Part shown: one piece after another, positions 45,901 to 59,912 of the stretch
Layout: each line of letters starts with the position of its first letter
Numbering within the stretch: the stretch's first letter is position 1
DNA from: Cephalotus follicularis
Lineage: Eukaryota; Streptophyta; Magnoliopsida; Oxalidales; Cephalotaceae
Length of the DNA: 64,000 nt
Direction: 5' to 3'
Assembly (NCBI GenBank): GCA_001972305.1
Contig: BDDD01006334.1
Location: forward strand, 1-64,000
Notes under the pieces: model-generated
Seen by the model: the letters and a program-made list of their open reading frames with translations, nothing else
Told to the model about the DNA's origin: nothing
Database searches by the model: none
Program-made: the position numbers and the translations under genes

Positions 45901-46899
45901 CAAGGTATTGCGAGATCATTCTCTTGCTATATTGTTGCCTACCTTTGAGGGTTTGCAGGCTATCTTACATCACTCATATAGAGATATTGGTCGTTTCTAG
46001 TGTAGGAGATTTTACTGTTTTTGCGATGTTAATTTTCATATTTTTATGGAAGGAAAAATAAATAAGCCAGTGAAGAAGTTCACCCACATTCTGGATAGAT
46101 GTGAAACATATAGGTCTTGGTTGATAATATCCATCCTGCTTATGAGCCAGTATTTTGGAAGTTGGTTGTGTCTGATTATATAGATGACTTACAAAGGTGT
46201 TTCCAGTAAATCTGTCTTGGGTTGTGGGCATTTTACTCTACTTTCTAAGCCTGGCCTAGAGATCAAAGGCTGGTCAATGGTTCGCCATTTATGAGCGTGG
46301 TTGATGTTTAATTTACAAACAGGTCCAAGGTTTTGCTACATAAAATATGTATTTTATGACAAACGTAGTTTTCTATCTGCTACTGCTTATGGCAGGTTGA
46401 TAAGGTTAGTGATCCTCAAAAACTAAAGTTGGAAGCAGAGAAAAGAGAAGATGTAGTTTGCATATCTGCTCGAAGTGGGGATGGCTTACAAGAATTTTGT
46501 CATTTAGTTCAGGAAAAACTGAAGGTACTAAGTTGGCATCTGCTTAAGGGTCTCTGCTAGTCTCTTGACTCCTGAAACTAAAACTTAAGTTTATGTTGTG
46601 TTTTGAAAAATATAAAATTTTCTCCACGACAGGACTCCATGGTCTGGTTGGAAGCTTTAGTCCCATTTAACAAAGGGGAACTTCTCAGTACCTTACATCA
46701 AGTTGGAATGGTTGAGAGAACTGTGGGTATTTGCTTGGCCTTTACTTAATTGCATCTTCTTTTACATGGAAAGATAAACTGATATTTCTTTCCATCATAT
46801 TTATAGGAATATACAGAGAATGGGACATTGGTCAAGGCACATGTACCCCTTCGTTACGCAAGGCTGCTCACACCAATGAGGCAGCTGTGCAAACCGTAA
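41776..46899 (+). CDS. HFLX: HflX-type GTPase, plastid-targeted, 13 exons
   Basis: Exons are 41776..42132, 42404..42546, 43294..43410, 43866..43980, 44193..44330, 44604..44699, 44809..44922, 45388..45456, 45662..45732, 45811..45904, 46396..46524, 46633..46722 and 46807..46899. Together they are 1,626 bp, or 541 codons plus TAA, with every junction in phase. HflX proteins are translational GTPases that bind the large ribosomal subunit and split stalled ribosomes. The Ser/Pro/Asn-rich, acid-poor first 40 to 50 residues look like a chloroplast transit peptide. The HflX N-terminal domain spans about 120..320 ([21 protein letters not shown]). GTPase motifs are G1 GYTNAGKST (324..332), G2 ATLDPTTR, G3 DTVGF (371..375), G4 NKVD (437..440) and G5 SARSG (462..466). 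The intron after exon 4 has a GC donor, and intron 2 holds a MITE. It appears intact. Confidence 0.93.
42617..43247. mobile_element. Harbinger-like MITE in HFLX intron 2
   Basis: The ends GCGTTTGGTTCGGGGCAT (42617) and, inverted, ATGCCCCGAACCAAACGC (to 43247) are an exact 18-bp inverted repeat. A TAA lies a few bases outside each end, which fits the 3-bp duplication of PIF/Harbinger elements if the termini extend slightly. The interior is AT-rich, with repeated TGGGAATGTGATAAACAATA blocks and a (TA)n tract at 42945..42980. A second GTTTGGTTCGGGG near 42682 hints at an internal rearrangement. It makes up most of the 747-bp intron. Confidence 0.8.
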
Positions 46900-48370
46900 C
46901 TCCCAACTTTCTTATATGACTTGTGATACTGTAAGTGTATGCATACCAGGTCTGATCATCCATGCATTGTCTGACACGCAAATAGCTTATTTTTATTTTT
47001 TAGAGAGGGTGAGATTTTCTTGTATTTTCCAACTGTATGTCAAAAGGGTGTGGATATTGGATACCAAGCTTTATGTGTACTGTAATGTGCAAGAATCTAC
47101 CTTCCCAAAAAAAAAAAAGCTGCAAGAAACCTTGCTAACTTGAAATCAGTATTTGATTTACTATTGTTGAATACAAGCACTAAGCTAGTTCCAGATTTTA
47201 ATCAGATTCTCTTCACCTCATTTTCCACTTTTTGCTGCCCAGTGTTCTAATAACATAGTTAATGATCAGCGTGCACAAGCAGAGGGAGCTTTTTCCAGAT
47301 TAAAATTTGTTATTGAGCGCAATTCAGATCGTTACGTTCCAATTAATACATGCATATTTCCTCGAGTCTTTGTAGGGCAAAGGAAATCTGATTTTTTATT
47401 TTTATTTTTGAATAAAAGGATCTTTTTACTAAAAAAGAAAAGAGCTGTGTTAGGCCATAAAGTCACTTCTAGTAATAATGGCTTTAAATTTTTAGGCTGG
47501 GGACATTTAGGGGGTGTTACTTTTCTGCTTCCGGGCTTGAAAATGGCATGCTTTCTCAATTATATGGTACCTAAAATCAGGTGGAACATTTTCAGTCTAA
47601 TCAAACTTGCACAGAGTCAATCTCATAAATGACCTTTATGTTTATGGCTTTAATTAGGCTTTGGGTACAATCACCAGCATTTCCATTGTTTAAAATCTGA
47701 TATTTTGTTAAAATAGCTTTTAATCAAGTTTTTGTTTTTGGATACTCAAAACTTTCCGGCAAAAAGAAAACTGAGAAAATTCAAACTGGCTTTTTGTTAC
47801 TTTCACGCGGCGACTGCTAATGTGAAAACTATGAATCTGAGCTCGACGTACTCGAAGAAAGTGGAAAATACCACAATTTGCAATACCCAGTATATCTTTT
47901 TGGCCAAGGTTAATATTTGTAATTAAGAATTTCTTTGCATGATCTCATCTGTACCTTCTCTTGGTACATAAACACAAACGATTCCAGTTAACTACTCGTA
48001 TATCTTGAACGGGTCAACCTGATAACTCTGATTCAAAAGTCTGTTGACCATATTATTGTATATCCCTTGATGTTCTGTCAATGATTTCTAAAACCTAATC
48101 GTTAAACGTACTTTGATTTCGAACTAAATACACAGATTGAGATGACCAAGCACACTAATGAAACATGAAAGTTGAGCTCAATGGCAAAAAATCAAGATTA
48201 CAGAGATAAATAGACAGATCTTTGTTCTTGGGGCAGGTAAAACCAGATGCACACACTCTCTCTAACCCATAAATCCAATGCCAAAAGTGGTATGTGGACA
48301 AGTAAACGTAGTCTTAGATTAGGTGCCCAAGTAAGTTTTTGGAAAGGGAGTTGTTAGACTGAATCACTAC
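46900..48370. other. Intergenic sequence between HFLX and the peroxidase gene
   Basis: It holds the HFLX 3' untranslated region (end not defined) and the peroxidase promoter. Short open frames here (for example 47332..47632 on both strands) have no recognisable domain. An A11 run lies near 47108. No element with clear ends was found. Confidence 0.5.
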
Positions 48371-48378
48371 TATAAATA
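48371..48378 (+). promoter_or_regulatory. Probable TATA box of the peroxidase gene
   Basis: TATAAATA lies 69 bp upstream of the chosen start codon. Transcription would begin near 48400, which excludes or barely includes the in-frame ATG at 48398 and supports the start at 48440. Confidence 0.65.
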
Positions 48379-48439
48379 TGAAGGTCAGGACCAATCAATG
48401 GAACCAGCACTTATTACTATTCCCTTGAGGTGGTTATTA

Positions 48440-50081
<1,642 letters not shown>

Positions 50082-51228
50082 TTATGCTACTATATCTTAA
50101 GGAGACAAGGGTTTATTGTGTTTTTCTTCTATATATTTAATCCTTTAATTATGGCTAAGCTGTAGTATATGCAGTATTTGGGAATGAACTACCTTAAGCA
50201 ACATCTGCCAGTCTACTATTCTAGTCATCTTCTTATGTTTGCAACATTTTTCTTTAGTAACTTTGCGTTCTTTTAGTTTCCTTCTTTTAAGTTAGAAATC
50301 AGTATAGACATTGTTAGTCAAGTAGAAACAAACCACTGATCTATAACAAAAGTATATAACATTTGTGGTACTTGTCAATGTTGTCAATAATCAATGTTTT
50401 TAATAAAATTTGGAACTAGTGGCAAGATCAGGTCGATCACTCTTTAAAAATTCATTTTGGTTAAAACCGATAAGAATCAGTTTTTGAAATAAAAAAGTTA
50501 TGAGAAGTAATATTACGATTTAAATTTGAAATTTTGTATTTATATTAATTCAAATCATAATATTTTTTAATTATGTTATCAATATTTTATATAAGTAAGA
50601 ACGATATTGTTATTTTATAAAATATTATAGTGTTAATATATTAATATTATGAATTTTATGTAATATTTATTATAAAATATATATTTATTTAAATTTACAG
50701 TTTGACCTCGGTTGAATTTCAAACCCTTAAACCTGTGAATTTTACGATTTGACGTCCGGTCCGGTTCTGACAACATTACAAATAATTAGTTGTTGTGATG
50801 GCAAACATTTTCACCATATAACAAAAAATTATTGAATAAATACAATCTACGTAAACATAATTAATAATAAAAACTCAGGTTGAATAAAAACATGACAATC
50901 TACCGTATAGCAGTTGATATGCACTTATTTTGATTGTGTTTACCGTAAAACCCAATAATTACTCCCATTGAGCGCTATTGCTATAAGAAGTTCAGTTGTT
51001 TAACTAAATCATAAAAAGAGGAACAGAACAAATAGATAAGGAAATGACTCATCATACCTCATACACAGAGGGTTAACAAAAGGGAAAAAAGATACAGCAT
51101 AGCAAGATTAAAAAAGAAGAAGAAACTGAAAGTGTAAGCCCAAGCCGATTCTATATTTGGACTGAGAAACTCTCAGGTCCACGCTAAGAAATTTTAAACC
51201 CACGAATCATTAAGAGTCTCTTTGATAA
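50082..51228. other. Intergenic sequence with a possible degraded MITE
   Basis: No gene. AATGTTGTCA near 50383 and its inverse TGACAACATT near 50768 bracket a 390-bp AT-rich stretch with GGTCGATCACTC on one side and GACGTCCGGTCCGGTTC on the other. This is reminiscent of old MITEs, but the evidence is weak. Nothing else is recognised before the Gypsy-2 LTR. Confidence 0.3.
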
Positions 51229-51716
51229 TGATACGGTAAAAATCTTACTTAAAGAATAGTATCACGTGTCCTCGGGTCGTGATGACAGATGTCCATCAGA
51301 ACCATAGACACGTGGTCAGGCGTTACCAACCCAGAGAATCACGTTTAATGGCGTAATGGCACCAAATCCAGTGGAGATCAGGGAAATATCGGAGATCCTC
51401 AGCATTTCCTTAGGAGATACATATCAACTCTGATTTTCATGTTTAGCAGTTACATTCCAGTCCTATAAATACAAGAACCAACGATATTACACAGGTCAGC
51501 CATTTTTGCATACTAAAGCACCATAAATTCCTATGCATTGTCTAACTTAAGCATCGAAGTATCCCGGGGAGTTCAACCTCCTGGACCTACATCTATTCGT
51601 TTACTTGTGCAAGGAAGACAACCTTCATCATCTTCTCGGAGCAGACAAGCGTTTCTCTCAAGAAATCAAAGTCCTCCATGTAGGATACTGTTGAGTAGAA
51701 GTTTTCTGTATCAAAA
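51229..51716 (+). repeat. Gypsy-2 5' LTR (about 488 bp)
   Basis: It starts TGATACGGTAAAAATC, has TATAAATA at 51464..51471, and ends near GTATCAAAA. The primer-site sequence GTTGGCACCATCTGTGGGAA follows at 51717, which defines the end to within a base or two. The U5 (CTTAAGCATCGAAGTATCC) is shared with Gypsy-1. Confidence 0.82.
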
Positions 51717-51761
51717 GTTGGCACCATCTGTGGGAAGCGCAGTGAAAAGCCATCAAGAATC

Positions 51762-53490
51762 ATGCCTCCGAGAAGAAACAACAACAATTCTGCAGCTGAT
51801 GGCAGCCAGGCTGCCACTGGAAATAACCCACTTGCCGCCGGTCAGGTTGCTGCTGCTGCTGAGCAAGCTCTCATCACTGGAGAGCAATTTAGTCAGCTCC
51901 TCCAGGGGATGGAGCGCCTAACCAACTTGTTGGCGAATAACATGGCCAACCAGGCTCAAGTCAGACCTGCTCAACAAGTTGTCCGAGGACAGTCTGGACC
52001 TCACAGACCGGCCCCGGAGAACCAACGCCCCCGTGGGCAAAGGCGACACCTGTCGAGGAGAGGCATGCTCCCCCCGAGGCAGTCAGGGGTTGATACACCC
52101 ATGAGGAGGAGAGCTTAGATTAATACATCTCAGAGGGCAGAGTCCTTAACTGCTCGAGATCACAACAACAATCCCCAACCTCAAAATCCTGAGCACCAAG
52201 CAATGGAAATGGATCGACAGATGGATGCTGAGAAGATACGTGTGCGCTCAAACGCCTCGCACAGGACCGGAACAGTGTAGGGGAGTAGGTTGGACCTCAC
52301 GGTCACACTGGCAGGGGAGTCATGGGTTTCTAGAAGGGCTAGGAACATTGAAGATGTTGAGCAAGCAATGAATAGAAGGCTTGCAGAGATGGAGAAAAGG
52401 CTCCGAGGAGCCGAGCAGCCATGGGGGGTACCTGTCTGAGGTGCGCAACATTAGTGCCAACCCCTTCACATCTGAGATCATGAAGGAGCGTATCCCTAGT
52501 GGATTCCGGTTCCTGAGTCTCAAGGAATATAATGGGTCCACGGATCCCATCCAACATGTGCGCACCTACATCCAAACTATGTTAGTGCACCAATCCTCGG
52601 ACGCGACGCTATGCCGAGGATTCTCGGCAACATTGGCTGGAGCTGCCCAGTCGTGGTATTCTACCCTGGCAGAGGGTTCAGTGGAGAATTTCGAGCAGTT
52701 TGCGCAACTATTCGTCACCAAATTTCTCAACAGCACCACGCAAAGGAGGAACTCAACCCATTTGATTAACGTGGTATAGGGAAGAGATGAGTCACTAAGA
52801 GACTACCTTACCAGATTCAACAAGGAGTCTCTTACAGTGAAAGACCTGGAACCGTCCTTCGCTCTTGTAGCTCTGAATAGTGGGCTAAAGGACAACTCCC
52901 CCATTCACTTTATCTCTGCTGAAGAAGCCCGCGGTGGATATGGTGGACCTGCTGAGAAGAGCAGAGAGGTATGTCAATGCCGAGGAGGCGATGACAGCCA
53001 GGAAACAAAAAGCATCCTGGTCGGACCATCAGGTGGAGAAAGGGGAGCATTCAGGAAATGCTCCCGGGAAAAAAGAGAAGAGGAATGAGAGGTCCGAGCT
53101 CCACAGGGATGACCTCAGACACAAGCTCTCCAAGAGAGAGGAGTCACCAAGGGGAGGGGCTCCCATCCCGGCTTACAAAAATTTCGCCCCTCTCTTGGAG
53201 ACACATACCAGGATACTTGTAGTGGAGAAGGATAAGGTCCCCATCCAATGGCCGTACCAATGAGGTCCTCAGCTGAGAAGAGGAATACAGAAAAGTATTG
53301 CCGATACCATCGTGACCACAGGCACGATACCGAGGAGTGCAGGCAACTAAAGAATCAGATAGAGGACCTGATTCGTAAAGGGTATTTACGCAAGTATGTG
53401 GATAGGAACTCTCCTCAGCAAAGGAGGGGGCGTAGAGAAGAAGCTCCAAAACAGCTAGAGGAGCAACAACAGTAGCCCAGAGGTGTCATC
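51762..53490 (+). pseudogene. Gypsy-2 gag and zinc knuckle
   Basis: The start at 51762 gives MPPRRNNNNSAADGSQ, a low-complexity N-terminus, and a stop near 52116. After frameshifts the gag core follows: EVRNISANPFTSEIMKERI, NGSTDPIQHV, GAAQSWYSTLAEG, FEQFAQLFVTKF. A TAG near 52777 and further shifts lead to the knuckle CRYHRDHRHDTEECRQLKNQ and IEDLIRKGYLRKYVDR (53302..53403). Several in-frame stops make it non-functional. Confidence 0.88.
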
Positions 53491-56400
53491 CATACCATAT
53501 CTGGAGGGGTCACGTCTGGTGGCGACCATAATAGGTCTAGAAAGGCCTATGGAAGGCAATCCCTTGCAGTGCAATAGATTCAGCATAGCAAGAGGTTGAA
53601 GGCTGGTGGAGATGATGAGGTGATATCCTTCTCCGAGGCAGACTATGAGGGAGTACGTCTCCCTCATGATGATCCAGTGGTGGTAACTCTTATGGTGGAA
53701 CTTTTCACTATGAAAAGGATCCTGATTGATAGTGGGAGCTCGACTGATATCTTGTATAAACATGCATTTGATCAGCTAAAGATACCGACCGACCAACTCA
53801 AGCCCGTGAAAACCCCAATGGTCGGCTTTGCAAGGGAGATGGTCCATCCTCTTGGATCCATCGACCTGTCCGTGGTTGCAGGCACGGCCCCACGGCAGAC
53901 CTAGGTGCAGATGACATTCCTGGTAGTGGACACACCAAGCATGTACAATGCCATAATCGGGCGTCTAAGTTTGAATTTGATGGAGGCAATAGTGTCTACG
54001 AGACATTTGGTGATGAAATTCACAATGAGGTTTGGCATGAGGGAAATCAGAGGAGATCAAAAGGTAGCAAGGCAGTGCTACAAAACTGCAGTGATGGACA
54101 AGGGAAAAGAGAAGGCCTTGTCCATAGCAAATGTGGAGCTCAGAGGGGATGTGGAGCCCGAGCATCCATAGACTGTTGAAGAAGTGCTACAAGTGCCCTT
54201 GGAGGATGGCAATGAAGAGAGAATTATCCAAGTCGGCTCACAACTTGGAGAGGTGGAGAAAGGGGAACTGATAACGTTCCTCAGAAATAACAAATATGCA
54301 TTTTCTTGGTCGGCAGAGGAGGTCCCTAGGATCAGCCCAGAAGTGATGGTGCATAAGCTAAGTGTGGATCCTATGAGGCCTCCGACCAGGCAGAAGAAAA
54401 GGAACTTCGCTCCCTAGAGGCAGCAAGTAATAGCTGAGGAGGTGAGCAAGCTATTACAAGCGGGGTTCCTCAAGGAAGTACACTATTCTGAATGGCTGGC
54501 GAACCCTGTCATAGTCAAGAAAGCAAATGGCAAGTGGAAGATGTGTATTGACTTCACAAAACTCAACAAGGATTGTCCAAAGGATCACTTCCCCCTCCCG
54601 AAGATTGATCAGTGGGTGATGCCACCTCGGGGTATAGGATGTTAAGTTTCTTGGATGCCTACTCGGGGTATAATCAAATCCCCATGTATGGACCCGACGA
54701 GAACAAGACAGCCATCATCACTGACAGAGGCATGTACTATTATAGAGTGATGCCCTTTGGATTGAAGAATGCTGGGGCGACCTACTAACGGTTAGTCAAC
54801 AAAATCTTTGAGCCCCATATTGGGAGAAACATGGAGGTGTATATTGACGACATGCTCATCAAGACGCCGGCAAGGAGTCCCCACATTAAAGTCTTTGAGG
54901 AAACTTTTGGAGTGTTAAGAAGATATAAGATGAAGCTCAATCCTTTAAAGTGTACTTTTGGGGACACCTCTGGTAAGTTCCTCGGGTTCATGGTCTCAAG
55001 CAGGGGAATAGAGGCCAACCCGGAGAAAATTTTAGCAGTTCAGAGCATGAGACCTTCTCAAACCATCAGGGATATACAAAAGTTGAATGGAAGAATGGCA
55101 GCCCTGAGCAGGTTTGTCTCAAAGTCAGTAGAGAAGTGTCTCCCTTTTTTCAAAGTATTGAGATATCCTAAGGGATTTTCTTGGTCGGAAGAATGTCAAG
55201 CAGCCTTCGACAAGTTGAAGGAATACCTGGCTTCCTCTCCTCTGATATCAAAACCTAAGGATGGGGAGGACCTGTATTTATACCTTGCGGCAACAACAGA
55301 CGCAGTGAGTGCAGTGCTTGTCAGAAAAGAGGAGAAAGTTCAAAGGCCGGTATATTATGTCAACAAAGCCTTGAACGATGCTGAGGGGAGGTATTCAGAG
55401 GTAGAAAAATTTGCTTATGCTCTGATTATAGTAGTAAGGAAGTTGAGGCCGTACTTCCAAGCTCATACTATCAAGGTCCTATCCGACCAACCACTAAGAC
55501 AAGTCCTAGTAAAGCCAGACCTCTCGGGAAGGCTGATCAAGTGGTCAGTCGAGTTAGGCAAATATGATGTAAAGTTTGAAGCTAGACCGGCAATAAAATC
55601 ACAGGTCTTGGCAGATTTTGTAGAAAATCATACACTTACGGAGTGTATGGAAGAAGACACCTCTGTGGAAGAGAAGGGGTTATGGAAGTTATCCGTGGAT
55701 GGCTCGTCTTGCGTCTCTGGCAGTGGAGCAGGGTTGGTATTAACAAGCCCAGATGGTTGGACTATAGAGTACGCTCTGAGATTCAGATTCAAGGCCACAA
55801 ACAATGAGGCTGAGTGGGAATCGGGCTGACAATTGCGAAGCACTTAGAAGTTCAAAAAATAGAAGCCTCCAGTGATTCTCAGCTAGTAGTTGGTTTGGTG
55901 AGTGACGAGTACGAAGCCAGAGAAGATTCCATGGCTAAGTATTCAACATACTTTCAGAGTTTGAAGTTAGCCTTCCAAATGCTTAGAGCTTTGAAGGTGC
56001 CCAGAGCAAAAAATGCCCGATCAGACCAGTTGTCCAATTTAGCAACGACGGAGGAGTTGTAGGGAAATAAAACAGTGCTAATGGACTATGTAGATAGGCC
56101 CACCATTTCGGAAGTAGACGTGATGGACATAGATGCACCACAGGAGCCAAAATGGATGACTCCATTTATCAATTGGCTGAGGAACGAAATCTTGTCCGAG
56201 GACCCCTATGAAGCAAGAAAACTGGTGTACCGAGAAAACAGATACCAACTCCGAGACGGGATCCTCTACACAAGGTCTTTCTCTTTTCCTTGGCTTAGGT
56301 GTATGACTCCCCTAGAGGCCTATTATACTCTAAGGAAAGTCCATGAAGGAGTCTGTGGCAATCACAATGTTGTCCCATAAATTATTGAGGCAGGGCTATT

Positions 56401-56629
56401 TCTAGCCGACCATGCACCAGGATGCCATAGACTTTGTGAGGAAGTGTGATAGGTGTCAGAGGAATGCCAATATAAGCAGGAGACCCTCAGAACCATTGAC
56501 ATCTATCATGGCCCCTTGGCCCTTCGTACAGTGGGGGATGGACTTCGTCGGACCATTACCAGTGGCAACAGGGCAGAGGAAGTTTCTCATTATGGCAGTG
56601 GACTACTGTACCAAGTGGGTAGAAGAAGA
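53491..56629 (+). pseudogene. Gypsy-2 protease, RT, RNase H, second RNase H, integrase start
   Basis: Protease carries LIDSGSSTDILY (53723..53758), with a TAG where Gln is expected before MTFLVVD. RT follows (VHKLSVDPMRPPTRQKK, CIDFTKLNKDCPKDHFPLPK, FLDAYSGYNQIP), with a frameshift near 54620 and the catalytic VYIDDMLIK from 54837. A 332-codon frame (54831..55829) then carries the rest of RT, RNase H (YSEVEKFAYALI) and the second RNase H (WKLSVDGSSCVSGSGAGLVL). Integrase has its zinc region and WGMDFVGPLPVA before Copia-3 cuts it after TKWVEE. It is broken but better preserved than Gypsy-1. Confidence 0.92.
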
Positions 56630-58197
56630 TGTTAGATATAGTGACCCGACAAGCCATTAGATGGGTTGTCATATTATATCTTACCATATATGGAACAATC
56701 TTATTCTTATATATATATGATGCATGCTAAATTTGTTATGGTTATATCACTTGTATTTTATCACATAATTGAAGTAGTTTAATTATTACCTACTTATACT
56801 AGTGATACCCCGACATAAGGTTGGATGTCTGGCATGGAGGCTGTGAGACTGGTTACCTTACTCCTTATGTCAAACTTGTTCCAAGTCATAGGTTCACTTT
56901 GTGGGCATTAGTGAACCGGATAGACTTGCGCGTATGTTGCCTGCTCATGGAATCGGGGGATGGATTCTCTCACTAGGTTATTGAGGTGTGGGAAAATTAA
57001 TTAGATTAATTTTTCCATATGGATAATATTTGGATATTATTCCAATAGCATTTAAATTGGTCGAGGACCATTTAGAATGGCTAAACCGGACCCAAGGGGT
57101 ATTTCAATAATTTGAGAACACCTCTCTTTTTGACCAAGATTTTAAAGGGTCTCTGCCTTATAATGATTAGATCTTTAATATGTTGGACATATTAAGTCTT
57201 GGTGTCAGATATCGGTTGTATGGATTTTGCATTTCGTGGAAACACGTATGCTTGATCTTACTTAACCAATACTTGAAAGTTACATGAGATCACTAAAAGA
57301 GGTAGACTCTTTATGCTTGACTGGCCAGAAGGCGTCGATGTCTTTTAGAAAGACGTCGATGCTTTTCTCTGATAAAGACGTCGATGTCTTTTAGAAAGCA
57401 TCGATGTGCTTTAGTGCCACGTTGCATGGGCGTCGACGTCCTTTGGTAGGCGTCGACGTTTTTGAGCAGAACGTGCAACCAGTGCACGATCTCACTTCAT
57501 GGGCACTACTTCTCTCACATCCTTAGCCGATTTCTCTTGATTTTACACGTTTTAGAAACGTGGGAATCATGGCTTCGGACTCCCAGGGAGTGAAGGCCAT
57601 GATCATAAGTGAATGGGAGATTGAGAGAGAGAAAAGGAGGCTAGTTATATGCATTTTCTGTAAAAAAAGCTAAGTGAGAGGTTAAGGAATTTTACTGGGC
57701 AAGAGGCTTCGATTCTCTTTGCAGATTGTGTGTTCCCTTTATTTGATATACACCAAGCAAGAGCTTATCTAGGGTGGATTGATCATTGACTTCATTGGTC
57801 AATATCAATTTACCTTTTCTAAGCTAAGTGTGAGAGTGAGAGTTTATACACTTGGATGCTGGATGGATTACTTGTTGTTCCTGAGTTTTGGAGAACATCA
57901 AAGGGAATCTACTCAAGCTTGTAGCGGCAAAGAAAGAAGGAGCCTTCACTCACTGGTATAAATTCTTGGTCCTTCTCTTCTTGCCATGCATGTGTGTCAC
58001 CATAGTTTGCTATGGTGACACCAATTCAATTTAGTTGATGTTGTGGTGATCCATGTAGTCTGTGGACGTGCCATAATGGATTGGTTATGTTTTATTGGGT
58101 GTTCTTCCGCTGCCATGATTGTTTATTTTGTTTTATTCTACACCCTACACACCAAAGTCCATTTTTGGCACCGGACTCGGTTTATCCGATTCCATCA
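56630..58197 (+). repeat. Copia-3 5' LTR (1,568 bp, internally deleted)
   Basis: It is similar to the Copia-1 LTR but jumps from CTCTCACTAG (about 56976) to GTTATTGAGGTGTGGG, skipping about 585 bp of the Copia-1 LTR (roughly 1475..2050 there). The GTCGAC-type cluster lies at 57330..57470 and the hairpin at about 57565..57605. TGGTATCAGAGAG, a variant primer site, follows the LTR. Confidence 0.9.
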
Positions 58198-59402
58198 GTG
58201 GTATCAGAGAGTCCCACATCATCCTTAATTGAATATGTATGCCTTATATGATGTACTGATTAATAGTTTAATCATTGGATGTGTTATATGATCAAACTAA
58301 GTTTTTCTAAGTGCCTTAGTGAAAATTGCATGAAATTGGATTTCATTGTGTTTTTGTGCTGGGAATGTTGTTAAAATGTGTTTAGAATTAAGTTTGGAAC
58401 ATGCATAGTGCATTTTGGAATGCCAGAATGGTATTCCATAGTCTAAACCATTGAATTCAGCATTTTTCGAAATACAGAAACTGGCCAGGGGGCTATAGAC
58501 GCCGACGTCTTTGGTAGACGTCGATGTCATGTTCAAATTCCCAGGAAAGACGTCGACGTTAGTGATAGACGTCGATGTCTTGTTCATATTTTTGTGAAAC
58601 GCGTCGATGTTCTAGTTGGACGTCGACGCCTTTTTCAACTGTTCTTGTGAAACGCATTGATGCTCTGTTTTTGCATGGATGCCTTGTTCATATTTTTTCA
58701 GAAAACACGTCGATGCTTTTGGAAAGGCGTCGACGTCTTTTATAAAAAAAAAAAAAAAACTGGTTTTTGATAAAATTGGATTTTATACATTTTGGCACTT
58801 GGAAGATTAAAAATCATTGCTTGATTTAGTGGGAGTTTGGTCAATTAACAATCATTGAATTAAATTGTGTAATTGGTTATCATAAATGGCATTTGTTTTA
58901 TTTGTGGTTTTATTATATTGGATATAATATAAGTCTTATGCATAATGGATGGCCCGAAAAGGACATAGACCTAGTTTATGGTTTTCTATGTGTGGATGAA
59001 TTTTAATTTATTTATTATCTTTAAAGGTCTGTAATAAGGTGCCTGCGTGCACCATTTATTTTTCCTTACTTTTGTAATTTCTCCTTGTAATTTTTAAATG
59101 TAAATTTCTTTTCGAAAATGTATTGTTCCTTTTGTAAAAGAAGACCTTGCAAGGAGAGATGGAAGAAAGGAGAAATGAAATACAAGACTTTTGAAGGCCA
59201 TGTATGCATGGTTAATGTTGTAATAAATAGATTTAAATCTTTACACCTAGGAAGACCTTGTAATGACTTTGGGCTCAAGTCATTGCATAATATTGTCCTT
59301 GCCAAGATCCATTGACATATTTTAGAAATATGTCCAAGGTGCATAAGATACTCGTCTTGCATGATAAGCCGTAATTAATTGGAATTGGCTAATATAACCA
59401 AT
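58198..59402 (+). other. Copia-3 leader without genes
   Basis: It starts with the primer site GTGGTATCAGAGAG and holds a GTCGAC-type cluster at 58497..58740. From 58790 it tracks the Copia-1 leader to CAACCAATGAATTA, breaking off where Copia-1 continues toward its pol. Open frames 59066..59362 and 59118..59315 have no recognised domain. Confidence 0.85.
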
Positions 59403-59912
59403 GAATTATACACTACCGAGACCATAGGAATCCCTATTGACATGGGTATTGACTATCCAAATAGGGATCCTATTGGTGGGTCAGTTCAGCATCATGCATT
59501 CGCGCACGCACCCCACATTAGCTTTAGGATAATACCGAATGGTCCATGAGAAGATCCATCCTCCCTCCCTGGGAGCAAGCATAATGTGGCAAGTCTTTAC
59601 CTTGGTTCAACAATGGCCCAAAGAAAGTGAACCTATGACTTGGAACATTTTAGTCACAAGGAATAAGGATCTCATTCTCATGGCCTCCCTGGCAAGAGAT
59701 CCAATCCTTTGATGTGACAGGACTATATATGGCATATAGTTAATTAAAATTAATTATTCTGTTCCTTTTGGAAGGTTGGGATGAGCCATATAATCATGCC
59801 AAATAAATAAATTTGCACATAGAACATAAATGAAATACATAACTGTATAAATCAAGAGTGTATAAATACAAGCACCACACCACGTGGCTTGTAGGGACAT
59901 CCTAATCTAACA
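59403..59912 (-). repeat. Inverted partial LTR of a related family inside Copia-3
   Basis: The minus strand from 59912 reads TGTTAGATTAGGATGTCCC and then follows the order of Copia-1 LTR landmarks: CAAGTCATAGGTTCACTTT, GGAGGATGGAT, CTGAACTGACCCACC, CTATTTGGATAGTC and GTGTATAA. It differs too much from the element's own LTR to be a simple local inversion. It is fused directly to the truncated 3' LTR. Confidence 0.85.

Noticed and set aside
47332..47926. Short frames between HFLX and the peroxidase gene
   Set aside because: AT-rich frames with no homology recognised, and overlapping frames on both strands.
48398..48439. Upstream in-frame ATG of the peroxidase (14 extra residues)
   Set aside because: It lies only about 20 bp after the TATA box and would interrupt the signal peptide start. 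The ATG at 48440 gives a normal one.
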